NCBI GenBank assembly: GCA_902780025.1
Contig: CACZDV010000026.1
Location: 1-41,747 of the forward strand
Length of the DNA: 41,747 nucleotides
Direction: 5' to 3'
From: an uncultured Prevotellaceae bacterium
Lineage (GTDB): Bacteria; Bacteroidota; Bacteroidia; Bacteroidales; Bacteroidaceae
Shown here: positions 7,492 to 15,275 of the stretch, in pieces
Position numbering within the stretch: the stretch's first letter is position 1
Layout of the letters: each line of letters begins with the position of its first letter
Translations under genes and position numbers: made by a program
Notes under the pieces: model-generated
The model's database searches: none
The model's input: the letters and a program-made list of their open reading frames with translations, nothing else
What the model was told of the DNA's origin: nothing

Positions 7492-9414
7492 ATGAATCCA
7501 TTTAAGAAAATAGCGAATTGGTATTTTACGAAGAATGCGCTGCCGTATTGGTGCATCCTGATACTTGATATGTTTGTGCTGCTGTTAGGCGGACTCTTTA
7601 CGTATTGGATTTTCATCTACCGACGGCGGGTGGATGTGGATATGGTGATGTTGACGAGGACGCTGGCGATGTATGTACTACCAAGCCTTATCGGAGCGAG
7701 GATGTTCCATACCTATTCGGGCATCATCCGCTATTCATCGTTTGTGGATCTAATGCGAGTGGCTTATGCCAATGCCGTATCGCTGCTTGTGGTCTATGCC
7801 TGGCATCATTTTATCTACTCTCTCCCGACAGATTTGTTCTACCGCCTGCACTACCGTCACATCATATTAATGTACGTGATAGGAACGGCGATGATGTGGG
7901 GTATGAGGGCATTGGTAAAGACCCTCTATGATGTGCTGACGACCGACGGCGGAGCGCTTTGGGCCCTGATTTATGGTGTGAAGGAGGGGGGGATCGGTCT
8001 GGCTAAGAACATCCGTGAGCAACGCCCTAAGCATTTCGTGGTGAAAGGCTTCATCTCGCCCGACGATACCTATAAGCATAACTTGGTGATGGGTGAGAAG
8101 GTCTATAACGCCGCCGACGACCTTGCTGCCATTATAGGCCGTCGCCGCATCAAGGCCGTGCTGGTGTCGCCGTCACAGACGGACGAATTCCGTAAGCGTC
8201 CCGACCTACAGGACAAATTGCTGAGTGCCGGTGTCAAGATCTTTATGGCTCAGCATGCATTGGAAGTCCATTCCGAGGAAGACTTGATGGGAAAACAGCT
8301 CCAGATGAAGGAGGTCAGCGTGGAGGATCTGTTGCCCCGCGACGAAATCAAGGTGGACATGAAGGCAATGGGCGAACTGCTCAGCGGTCGCCGCATCCTG
8401 ATAACAGGTGCTGCGGGCAGCATCGGTAGTGAGCTGGTGCGCCAGATAGCCAACTACCGGCCGGCAGCGATGATGCTGATAGACCAGGCTGAGACACCGG
8501 AGCACGACGTCAGGCTGATGATGGCCAGGGAATATCCCGAGGTGGAGGCCGAGACGGTAGTGACTAGTATCTGCAAGGCCGACCGCATGGAGGAAATTTT
8601 CCGCGACTTCCGTCCCGACTATGTGTTCCATGCTGCGGCCTACAAGCACGTACCGATGATGGAGAACAACCCGTCGGAGGCCGTGCAGAACAACATCTAC
8701 GGTACGAAGGTGATAGCCGACCTCAGCGTGAAGTACGGCGTGAAGAAGTTCGTGATGGTATCGACCGACAAGGCCGTCAACCCGACGAACGTGATGGGCT
8801 GTTCGAAGCGCATCTGCGAAATCTATGTCCAAAGCCTGAACCACGCCATTGCCCACGGCCGGAAAGAGGGCTGTACGCAGTTCGTGACCACCCGCTTCGG
8901 CAATGTCCTCGGCTCTAACGGCAGCGTCATCCCGCTGTTCCGTGAACAGATCAAGAAGGGTGGACCGGTGACGGTGACCCATCCCGACATCATCCGCTAC
9001 TTCATGCTGATATCCGAGGCCTGCAAGCTGGTATTGGAGGCCGGCACGAAGGGCAACGGCGGCGAAATCTTCGTTTTTGACATGGGACAGCCGGTGCGCA
9101 TTGCCGACCTGGCCAAGCGCATGATTCACTTGTCGGGAGCCAAGAACGTCGAGATTAAATATACCGGACTGCGGGCCGGAGAGAAGCTCTACGAGGAGGT
9201 GCTGAACGACCAGGAGAGCACGAAGCCCACGTTCCACGAGAAGATCCGCATTGCCGAGGTGCGGGAGTATGACTTCGAGGAAGTGTCGAAGCTCATTGAC
9301 GAGCTTGTCGAGACCTCCAGACACTATGACGACATGCAGACGGTCAGGAAGATGAAGGAGATTGTGCCTGAATACCGCAGCAACAATTCGGTTTATGAAG
9401 AATTAGATAAGTAA
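7492..9414 (+). CDS. Membrane UDP-GlcNAc 4,6-dehydratase-like protein (PglF/CapD family)
   Basis: A 640-residue long-form dehydratase. It has an N-terminal membrane part with about four helices (residues 15-140), a CoA-binding-like linker domain, then an extended SDR domain. The NAD loop is TGAAGSIGS (G306, G309, G312), followed by HAAAYKHVPMMENNP and the catalytic block STDKAVNPTNVMGCSKR (424-440), which has the Met/Lys arrangement of PglF/WbpM-type 4,6-dehydratases. These enzymes make the 4-keto-6-deoxy sugar used by PglE-like aminotransferases, such as the one at 1968. The two genes would be nearly adjacent without the intervening 4.2-kb block. Expected substrate is UDP-GlcNAc (family inference). 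Confidence 0.88.
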   Translation: MNPFKKIANWYFTKNALPYWCILILDMFVLLLGGLFTYWIFIYRRRVDVDMVMLTRTLAMYVLPSLIGARMFHTYSGIIRYSSFVDLMRVAYANAVSLLVVYAWHHFIYSLPTDLFYRLHYRHIILMYVIGTAMMWGMRALVKTLYDVLTTDGGALWALIYGVKEGGIGLAKNIREQRPKHFVVKGFISPDDTYKHNLVMGEKVYNAADDLAAIIGRRRIKAVLVSPSQTDEFRKRPDLQDKLLSAGVKIFMAQHALEVHSEEDLMGKQLQMKEVSVEDLLPRDEIKVDMKAMGELLSGRRILITGAAGSIGSELVRQIANYRPAAMMLIDQAETPEHDVRLMMAREYPEVEAETVVTSICKADRMEEIFRDFRPDYVFHAAAYKHVPMMENNPSEAVQNNIYGTKVIADLSVKYGVKKFVMVSTDKAVNPTNVMGCSKRICEIYVQSLNHAIAHGRKEGCTQFVTTRFGNVLGSNGSVIPLFREQIKKGGPVTVTHPDIIRYFMLISEACKLVLEAGTKGNGGEIFVFDMGQPVRIADLAKRMIHLSGAKNVEIKYTGLRAGEKLYEEVLNDQESTKPTFHEKIRIAEVREYDFEEVSKLIDELVETSRHYDDMQTVRKMKEIVPEYRSNNSVYEELDK

Positions 9415-9426
9415 TTCCCCATTTTA

Positions 9427-9458
9427 TTTGTTAGTATCAAAAAAAAATATTATCTTTG
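9427..9458 (+). promoter_or_regulatory. Promoter for the wzc-led operon (TTTG - 20 nt - TATCTTTG)
   Basis: TTTG at 9427-9430 and TATCTTTG at 9451-9458 have the spacing of a typical Bacteroidota promoter. It lies 48 nt before the start codon at 9506 and just after the dehydratase gene, so the export and nucleotide-sugar genes can be transcribed separately from the upstream part. Confidence 0.8.
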
Positions 9459-9505
9459 CAGCGCTAATAATATACTTTGTTAAAGATAAGAACACGTAAT
9501 TCAAT

Positions 9506-12067
9506 ATGAAATCTGACGAAAAGAAGATTACAATCGACGATTTGGAGGAGTTGATGGAGGAGGAACAGGAAAGCCAGTCCATCTTCAGTTTCCAGAATTT
9601 GTTTGCCATGCTGGTGCTCAACTGGCAGTGGTTCCTGCTCTCGCTGTTCATCTTCGGATGCGGCGCGTTGCTCTACCTGCGCTATGCCGACCCGGTATAC
9701 GAGGTGTCATCACGACTGCTCATCAAGGACGACAACAGCCACCGGCGAAATTCGTCGCAGATGCTGGCGAACATGCAGGACTTAGGTTTTATGACCAACT
9801 CCACGGGTATCGACAACGAGGTGGAGATCCTGCAGTCGCGAATCCTGGTGCGTGACGCCGTCAAGGACCTGAAGCTCTACACCGAGTATAAGCGTGAGGG
9901 GAGGGTGAAGGACCAGTTGATCTATGCCACGCAGCCCATTACCGTTGACCTGGACCCCATCCATCTTGACAGTTTGGACAAGGAGCTGTTGGACGTGGCA
10001 CGTTTCTTCAAGCTTCACATGCACTACGACGGTGTGTACTATATCGTGAACATCGTCCTGACGGCCAACGGCAAGCAGGAGCAGAGCATCTGGCGTAAGT
10101 TCAAGACCTTGCCCGTGGCCATTCCCACCAACTATGGTGTGCTGACCTTCACCAAGAACCTGCGCGGAGAGCCGATGAAGAGCGAGCGCGACTGGTTCAT
10201 TACCATTGCCCCGCCTATGCTGGTGGCTACCGGCTATTTAGGTCGCATGACCGTAGAGCCCACATCAAAGCTGACGGATATTGCCGAGATTACCTTGCGT
10301 GACCAGGATACCCGCCGTGCCATCGACTTTTTGAATCAGTTGGCTTCATGCTATAACCGTCAGGCCAATGCCGACAAGAACGAGATAGCCCTACGTACGG
10401 AGGAGTTCATCAACGACCGTATCAATAAGCTCAATCACGAACTGGGTAAGACGGAGGGACAGCTGGAGGAGTTCAAGCGGAGCCATGCCGTGACGGATCT
10501 GAGGGTTGATGCCTCGCAGTCGGTTCAGATGACCAGTGAGTACTCTACCCGCCTGTCGGAAGCTAACTCCCAGATTCAGATGCTGGACTACCTGCGCGAG
10601 TATGTCAACAATCCTAATAATAAGAATCAGATTATTCCGTCGAACGTCGGTCTGACCGATGGTGCCTCCATCCGTCTGATCAGCGACTATAATCAGGCGG
10701 TGCAGGACCGCAACCACCTGTTGCAGGCTGTCAGTGAGCAGGCCCCCCAGGTGCTGACGCTCAACGCCACCATCAATGAGCTGCAGTCCGGCATCCAGAC
10801 CGCCTTGCTGCAGGCCCGCCGTTCGGCTGACATTGCCCGTCAGGGTATCCAGTCGGAGTTTGCCAAGTATCAGGGACGTGTCTCGAGTGCTCCTGTTCAG
10901 GAACGTGTGCTGACCCAGATAGGACGTCAGCAGGACGTGATGTCGGGACTCTACCTTATGCTGCTCCAGAAACGTGAGGAGAACAGCATCTCGCTGGCTG
11001 CTACCGCCGACAAGGGTAAGCTCATCGACGAGCCGCTCTATCAGGGCAAGGTGAGCCCCAAGCGCATGATTATCATCGCTGCTGCCCTGGCAGTGGGCTT
11101 CTTCTTCCCGTTGATTGTCCTCTATCTGCTTAACATCTTCCGTTACAAGGTCGAAGGTCACGACGATGTGGCCCGTCTGACGAAGCTGCCCATCATTGCC
11201 GACGTGGCCGTGGCCAGCGACAGTGTGAAGACATCGGCAGGCATCGTGGTGCAGGCTAACAAGAACAACCAGATAGACGAGATATTCCGCTCCATGCGTA
11301 CCAATATCCAGTTTATGCTGAAGGAGAACGAGAAGGTCATCCTCTTCACCTCGTCGACAGCCGGTGAGGGTAAGACCTTCAATGCCGCCAACCTGGCGGT
11401 GTCGTTTGCCTTGTTAGGCAAAAAGGTCATCCTCTGCGGTCTCGATATCCGTAAGCCGGCGTTGGGCCGTCTCTTCGGTGTCTCCGACCGCAAGGAGGGC
11501 ATCACCCACCTGCTGACGATGAATAAAGTCACGTCAGAGGCCCTGCAGGCACAGATTTGTCCGTCGCTGGTCAACGAGAACCTCGACCTGCTGCTGGCCG
11601 GTTCGGTGCCTCCCAACCCCGCTGAGTTGCTGGCCCGTGACAGTTTTGAGCAGGTTATCGACATGCTCCGCGAACGTTATGACTATGTCATCCTCGACAC
11701 GGCACCGGTAGGACTGGTGACCGATACCATCCAGATAGGTCGTACGGCCGATGTGACGGTGTTCGTCTGCCGTGCCGACTACACGCCGAAGTCCAGCTTC
11801 GGACTGCTGAACAATCTGGCCGAGGAGGAGAAGATGCCGAATCCCTGCGTGGTGCTCAACGGTGTCGACATGTCGAAGCGTAAGTACGGCTACTACTATG
11901 GTTACGGCAAGTACGGCAAGTACGGCCGCTATGGTTATGGCCGTTACGGTTATGGCCGCTACGGCTACGGTAGGTATGGCTATGGCAACTACGGCAACTA
12001 TGGTCAGTACGGCCGCTATGCCGAGTCGCACTATGGCAGCAAGGACGATGACTCGATTAAGAAGTAA
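9506..12067 (+). CDS. Wzc-type polysaccharide co-polymerase / tyrosine autokinase
   Basis: An 853-residue inner-membrane protein of the Wzz + BY-kinase type, controlling chain length and export together with the Wza lipoprotein at 12602. A first membrane helix (about 38-58) is followed by a Wzz domain, a long coiled-coil periplasmic region, a second helix (about 525-550) and a cytoplasmic kinase. The kinase has Walker A STAGEGKT (about 617-624), Walker A' CGLDIRKPALG (about 645-655) and Walker B VILDTAP (about 728-734). The C-terminal autophosphorylation tail is extreme: 20 Tyr in about 50 residues, including four RYGYG units coded by 15-bp repeats (about 11932-11991). The stop codon is the first TAA of a heptamer repeat. 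Confidence 0.93.
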   Translation: MKSDEKKITIDDLEELMEEEQESQSIFSFQNLFAMLVLNWQWFLLSLFIFGCGALLYLRYADPVYEVSSRLLIKDDNSHRRNSSQMLANMQDLGFMTNSTGIDNEVEILQSRILVRDAVKDLKLYTEYKREGRVKDQLIYATQPITVDLDPIHLDSLDKELLDVARFFKLHMHYDGVYYIVNIVLTANGKQEQSIWRKFKTLPVAIPTNYGVLTFTKNLRGEPMKSERDWFITIAPPMLVATGYLGRMTVEPTSKLTDIAEITLRDQDTRRAIDFLNQLASCYNRQANADKNEIALRTEEFINDRINKLNHELGKTEGQLEEFKRSHAVTDLRVDASQSVQMTSEYSTRLSEANSQIQMLDYLREYVNNPNNKNQIIPSNVGLTDGASIRLISDYNQAVQDRNHLLQAVSEQAPQVLTLNATINELQSGIQTALLQARRSADIARQGIQSEFAKYQGRVSSAPVQERVLTQIGRQQDVMSGLYLMLLQKREENSISLAATADKGKLIDEPLYQGKVSPKRMIIIAAALAVGFFFPLIVLYLLNIFRYKVEGHDDVARLTKLPIIADVAVASDSVKTSAGIVVQANKNNQIDEIFRSMRTNIQFMLKENEKVILFTSSTAGEGKTFNAANLAVSFALLGKKVILCGLDIRKPALGRLFGVSDRKEGITHLLTMNKVTSEALQAQICPSLVNENLDLLLAGSVPPNPAELLARDSFEQVIDMLRERYDYVILDTAPVGLVTDTIQIGRTADVTVFVCRADYTPKSSFGLLNNLAEEEKMPNPCVVLNGVDMSKRKYGYYYGYGKYGKYGRYGYGRYGYGRYGYGRYGYGNYGNYGQYGRYAESHYGSKDDDSIKK

Positions 12068-12150
12068 GAGGTAAGAAGTAAGAGGGACTCCGAGCTTGCT
12101 CGCCTGAGCACCGAAGGAGCGCAAGAAGAAGTAAGAGGTAAGAGGTTACT
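12064..12150 (+). repeat. GTAAGAG/GTAAGAA heptamers interrupted by a GC-rich inverted-repeat segment
   Basis: Heptamers of the GTAAGAR type occupy 12064-12086 and 12130-12146. Between them is a segment with CGAGCTTGCTCG (CGAGC/GCTCG arms) and GAGCACCGAAGGAGC. Similar CCGAGC...GAGC words occur at about 16158 and 20639, so this may be another dispersed repeat type. Confidence 0.6.
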
Positions 12151-12153
12151 ACG

Positions 12154-12582
12154 ATGACAATTGCAGTAGACTTCGACGGAACCATCGTCGAGCATAAGTA
12201 CCCGGAGATAGGCGAGGAGAAGCCTTTTGCCATCGATACGCTGAAGATGCTTATCCGCGACCGCCACAAACTGATACTGTGGTCGGTGCGTGAGGGCAAG
12301 TTGTTGGAGGATGCCGTCGAGTGGTGTCGTGAGCGCGGCGTGGAGTTCTATGCCATTAACCGCGACTATCCCGAGGAGACCTGGGACAACAACCCGCACT
12401 TCAGCCGAAAGCTGAAGGTCGACGTGTTCATCGACGACCGTAACCTCGGCGGACTGCCCGACTGGGGGACTATCTACCGCATGATTACCCATCACCGCAA
12501 GTGGCATCACCTGCTGGATGAGGCTGCAGGCGCAGCTTCCTACTACGAGCCGCCGAAGAAGAAACACTGGTGGCAGTTCTGA
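12154..12582 (+). CDS. Small HAD-superfamily hydrolase (BT0820-like)
   Basis: A 142-residue protein opening with the HAD motif VDFDGT (nucleophile D6, acid/base D8), then a Ser/Thr-type motif II at LILWSVREG and a motif IV with two Asp in VFIDDRNLGG. It has no large cap domain, so it is a minimal HAD phosphatase fold. Related Bacteroidota proteins are called BT0820-like hydrolases; substrate unknown. The place between wzc and wza suggests a sugar-phosphate substrate or a link with export (inference). The C-terminal tail ends in PPKKKHWWQF. Confidence 0.8.
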   Translation: MTIAVDFDGTIVEHKYPEIGEEKPFAIDTLKMLIRDRHKLILWSVREGKLLEDAVEWCRERGVEFYAINRDYPEETWDNNPHFSRKLKVDVFIDDRNLGGLPDWGTIYRMITHHRKWHHLLDEAAGAASYYEPPKKKHWWQF

Positions 12583-12601
12583 AATAAACAAATCAATCAC
12601 T

Positions 12602-13402
12602 ATGAATATGAAAACTTCAAAATGGTTACTCCTGTTGGTATCTGTCGTGATGCTGACCGGATGTGGAAGTACCAAGAACATTCCTTACTTCCAGAACAGT
12701 GACAAGATTGACTATGAACAGTCGAAGTATCTGTATGATGCCTGCATCATGCCGAAGGACATTCTGACCATCACCGTGAGTACCGTCAACCCTGATGCGG
12801 CTATCCCCTTCAACCAGACGGTGCCGACGGCGCTGAACCAGAATACCCGTACCTCCTATTCGCAGCCCGCTCTGCAGACCTATCTGGTTGACAATATGGG
12901 ATTTATCGAGTATCCCGTCGTCGGTTCGCTGAATGTGGGCGGTCTCACCAAGTCGGCCTGCGAACGGCTGATTCACGATAAGATCAAACCCTACATGAAC
13001 GCCAACGAGAATCCTGTGGTCACCGTCCGCATGGCCAACTATAAGATTTCCGTCCTTGGCGAGGTGGCCCGCCCCGGTATGTATAATGTGGGTAATGAGA
13101 AGATCAATATCCTTGAGGCACTGGCACAGGCCGGTGACCTGACCATCTATGGTGTCCGCGAGAAGGTGAAACTTATCCGTGAGGATGCTACAGGCCGTAA
13201 GGAAATCCACGAGCTGGACCTGACCGATGCCAACATCATCAGTTCGCCCTATTATTACCTGCAGCAGAACGATATCGTCTATGTGGAGCCTAACAAGGTG
13301 AAGGCTAAGAACTCCAGTGTCGGTGCTACCACCTCGCTCTGGTTTACTGCTACCAGCATCGTTATCTCGCTTACCTCTTTATTATATAATATTCTGAAGT
13401 AA
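12602..13402 (+). CDS. Wza-type polysaccharide export outer-membrane lipoprotein
   Basis: The 266-residue protein starts with a lipoprotein signal peptide ending in the lipobox L-T-G-C (C21), followed by a Poly_export domain (GDILTITVST-like segment, VDNMGFIEYPVVGSLNVGGLT) and an SLBB domain (ISVLGEVARPGMYNVGNEKINILEALAQAG). It ends in a hydrophobic helix, as Wza proteins do for the outer-membrane barrel. It forms the export pore paired with Wzc. Start at 12602 is chosen because it directly begins the signal peptide (ATG at 12608 is also possible); upstream in-frame codons lie in the HAD gene. Confidence 0.92.
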   Translation: MNMKTSKWLLLLVSVVMLTGCGSTKNIPYFQNSDKIDYEQSKYLYDACIMPKDILTITVSTVNPDAAIPFNQTVPTALNQNTRTSYSQPALQTYLVDNMGFIEYPVVGSLNVGGLTKSACERLIHDKIKPYMNANENPVVTVRMANYKISVLGEVARPGMYNVGNEKINILEALAQAGDLTIYGVREKVKLIREDATGRKEIHELDLTDANIISSPYYYLQQNDIVYVEPNKVKAKNSSVGATTSLWFTATSIVISLTSLLYNILK

Positions 13403-13405
13403 GAT

Positions 13406-13582
13406 ATGTCAGAACACCAGCATCACCATCATCATAAGCGCGATGGGGCTTCACGATTCAAGGAGCGTAGTCTGAAGCAGATAGCCATGAATCAGCTGAT
13501 AGAGAAATGGCTGAAGATAGCCATGATTGTCGTTGCAGTCATCATGGGAGGTCTTGTTGTTGCCGCTTATCTCTTCGGATAG
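13406..13582 (+). CDS. 58-residue His-rich single-pass membrane peptide
   Basis: The gene begins 3 nt after the wza stop. The N-terminus is MSEHQ then five His, followed by a basic amphipathic stretch (KRDGASRFKERSLKQIA) and one membrane helix (about residues 34-56, WLKIAMIVVAVIMGGLVVAA). It ends YLFG. I do not recognise a family. Tight spacing in the export operon and good codon use support it as real. The His run might bind a metal ion, but no function can be assigned. It was found by direct translation. Confidence 0.7.
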   Translation: MSEHQHHHHHKRDGASRFKERSLKQIAMNQLIEKWLKIAMIVVAVIMGGLVVAAYLFG

Positions 13583-13597
13583 TCAGGGAGGAGCGTT

Positions 13598-14746
13598 ATG
13601 GAGGAGTATCAGTATCATATCTTTGCCCCTTACCGTGTTTGTCCGATAGGGGCTCATGTGGACCACCAGCACGGACTGGTGACGGGCTTTGCCATCAATA
13701 AAGGAGTGGACCTGTGGTGGTCTCCTTCGGAGAATGGGAGCGTCCATCTGGAGTCGCTGACGTTTGAGGGTACCGTGGATTTCGAGATTGATGCCCCGAC
13801 ACAGATGAGGACAAGACACTGGGGCGACTATGCACGAGGAGCGAAGTATGCCCTGCGGAAGCGGTTCGAGCTGAAACGGGGTATCACCGGCGTCATCAAA
13901 GGGTCGTTGCCCGTAGGTGGCCTGTCATCGTCGGCTGCCGTACTCACGGCTTATGTGATGGCCTTTGCCAAGGCCAATGGCATCAAGTTGCAACCCTTCG
14001 AGGTGGTGCAGATTGCTTCGGAGGCTGAGCGGGAGTACATCGGATTGAACAACGGTATCCTCGACCAGGCATGTATCGCACTGGGACGGAAGGACGGACT
14101 GCTGTTCCTGGACTGCGACTCCAACGACTATCGTATCATCAGGAAGAACCCTGAGATGCCTGACTTTGAGATTGGCATCTTCTTCTCAGGACTGACACGC
14201 TCGTTGGTGAACAGCGACTATAACCTGAGGGTCTATGAGTGTAAGACGGCAGCCTGGAACATGCTGGCCTATACCGACCAGCCGCTGAAGACGTTTGACA
14301 AGACCTTCCTCCGTGATATCCCCAAGCAGACGTTCGAGAAGACACGCATCGCCATGCCGGCCCGCTTTGCCCGCCGTGCCGAGCACTTCTATTCGGAGTA
14401 CCGAAGGGTGCGTCAAGGAGTGACGGCTTGGGAGACGGGTAACCTGAAGCTCTTCGGCAAGCTGAGCTTCGACTCCTGTGAGAGCAGTATCCATAACTAC
14501 GAGTGCGGAAGCCCCGAGTTGATAGCTATCTACGAGATCCTCCGGTCGTTGCCTGGTGTCTGGGGTGGCCGTTTCTCGGGAGCCGGTTTCAAGGGTGCCT
14601 GCATCGCCTTGGTAGATCCTGCCCGCAAGGAGGAAATCGAGAAAACCCTGACCGAGCGTTATCTGGAACAGTTCCCTGAATACGAAAAAACCTTCCAGGT
14701 ATTCTGGGTAAAACCAGATGATGGTGCCCGCTTCGACCCCCTCTAA
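13598..14746 (+). CDS. GHMP sugar kinase, galactokinase/galacturonokinase type
   Basis: A 382-residue GHMP kinase with the galactokinase layout: sugar-binding motif PYRVCPIGAHVDHQHG (11-26), ATP-binding PVGGLSSSAA (105-114), catalytic Asp in NNGILDQA (D156) and a C-terminal GGRFSGAGFKG loop. The first motif is not the GE-H-T-D-Y of bacterial GalK but resembles the R-V-C-P-L-G-A-H-x-D-H-Q form I associate with plant galacturonokinase, so D-galacturonate may be the substrate. The nucleotidyltransferase at 15272 and UDP-GlcA 4-epimerase at 16325 would complete a UDP-GalA/UDP-GlcA route (inference). The last residues (FDPL) and stop codon are supplied by the first copy of a palindromic repeat. 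Confidence 0.85.
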   Translation: MEEYQYHIFAPYRVCPIGAHVDHQHGLVTGFAINKGVDLWWSPSENGSVHLESLTFEGTVDFEIDAPTQMRTRHWGDYARGAKYALRKRFELKRGITGVIKGSLPVGGLSSSAAVLTAYVMAFAKANGIKLQPFEVVQIASEAEREYIGLNNGILDQACIALGRKDGLLFLDCDSNDYRIIRKNPEMPDFEIGIFFSGLTRSLVNSDYNLRVYECKTAAWNMLAYTDQPLKTFDKTFLRDIPKQTFEKTRIAMPARFARRAEHFYSEYRRVRQGVTAWETGNLKLFGKLSFDSCESSIHNYECGSPELIAIYEILRSLPGVWGGRFSGAGFKGACIALVDPARKEEIEKTLTERYLEQFPEYEKTFQVFWVKPDDGARFDPL

Positions 14747-14806
14747 CTCCCCCTGTGTAGGGGGAGAACAGACCCTCTCTAACTCCCCCTGTGTAGGGGG
14801 AGAACT
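14735..14806 (+). repeat. Two tandem forward palindromic units (36-bp period)
   Basis: Units start at 14735 and 14771, exactly 36 nt apart. Each is GACCCYCTCTAA, then the hairpin CTCCCCCTGTGTAGGGGGAG (7-bp arms, 6-nt loop), then AAC. The first overlaps the end of the GHMP kinase gene and provides its stop codon. Confidence 0.9.
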
Positions 14807-14819
14807 TAATTTTGGAAAG

Positions 14820-15275
14820 ATGGGAAGAAAGTGGATGTCAGCTGATCCTTTGGAGTACGGATTGCTGAAGGCAAATGCCAAGAGTAATCGTAAGAATATG
14901 ACTGAGGCAGAGAATGCATTCTGGTCATTGGCTAAGGGAGGCACTATGGGAGAGAAATGTCTGAGGCAACATATAATAGGAGATTACATAGTTGACTTTT
15001 TGTTTAGGCGGAGTAAAGTTGTTGTAGAGATAGATGGTGGATACCATCAGACGCAAGAACAACAAGAGTTGGATGATATGCGTACAGAATGGCTTGAAAG
15101 TAAAGGCTACAAAGTCATTCGGTTTACTAACGAACAAGTATTGTTTGACACAGAGGATATGATAAATCAATTGAAGCTGAAAATAGAAAAGTCCTCCCTA
15201 AACAGGGAGGATTTAGGAGGGTCTTCGGATTTAGGAGGGTCTTCGGATTTGGGAGGGTCTGGTCTTTCATTATGA
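14820..15275 (+). CDS. DUF559 endonuclease-like protein bracketed by palindromic repeats
   Basis: A 151-residue protein of the DUF559 / very-short-patch-repair-like nuclease fold: MTEAENAFW (27-35), CLRQHIIGDYIVDFLF (47-62), VVVEIDGGYHQ (67-77, acidic E70/D72) and GYKVIRFTNEQV (96-107). D59, E70 and D72 are the likely metal ligands. The C-terminus (from S125) is repeat-derived: KSSLNREDLGGSS followed by copies of an 18-bp unit encoding SSDLGG. In-frame translation upstream to 14718 runs through the left repeats; ATG 14820 is chosen because it starts the conserved part. The stop overlaps the next ATG (ATGA). The gene does not belong to polysaccharide synthesis; it looks inserted between the kinase and nucleotidyltransferase genes. 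Confidence 0.8.
   Translation: MGRKWMSADPLEYGLLKANAKSNRKNMTEAENAFWSLAKGGTMGEKCLRQHIIGDYIVDFLFRRSKVVVEIDGGYHQTQEQQELDDMRTEWLESKGYKVIRFTNEQVLFDTEDMINQLKLKIEKSSLNREDLGGSSDLGGSSDLGGSGLSL
15190..15262 (-). repeat. Reverse-orientation palindromic unit with 18-bp tandem expansion
   Basis: The reverse unit starts GTCCTCCCTAAACAGGGAGG and ends GGAGGGTC. Its last half is then repeated as GGATTTAGGAGGGTCTTC at 15209, 15227 and (diverged) 15245, an exact 18-bp period. It codes for the C-terminus of the DUF559 protein, and its outer end faces away from that gene, mirroring the forward units at 14735. Confidence 0.85.

Noticed and set aside
8206-9324. A 372-codon minus-strand open frame opposite the dehydratase gene
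   Set aside because: It mirrors the NAD-binding and catalytic domain of the PglF-like enzyme in antisense; no start context or domain supports it.
14718-14819. Upstream extension of the DUF559 protein through the palindromic repeats
   Set aside because: The frame is open (PSNSPCVGGEQ...), but it would start inside the kinase gene; conserved DUF559 sequence begins after ATG 14820. It is kept only as an alternative.
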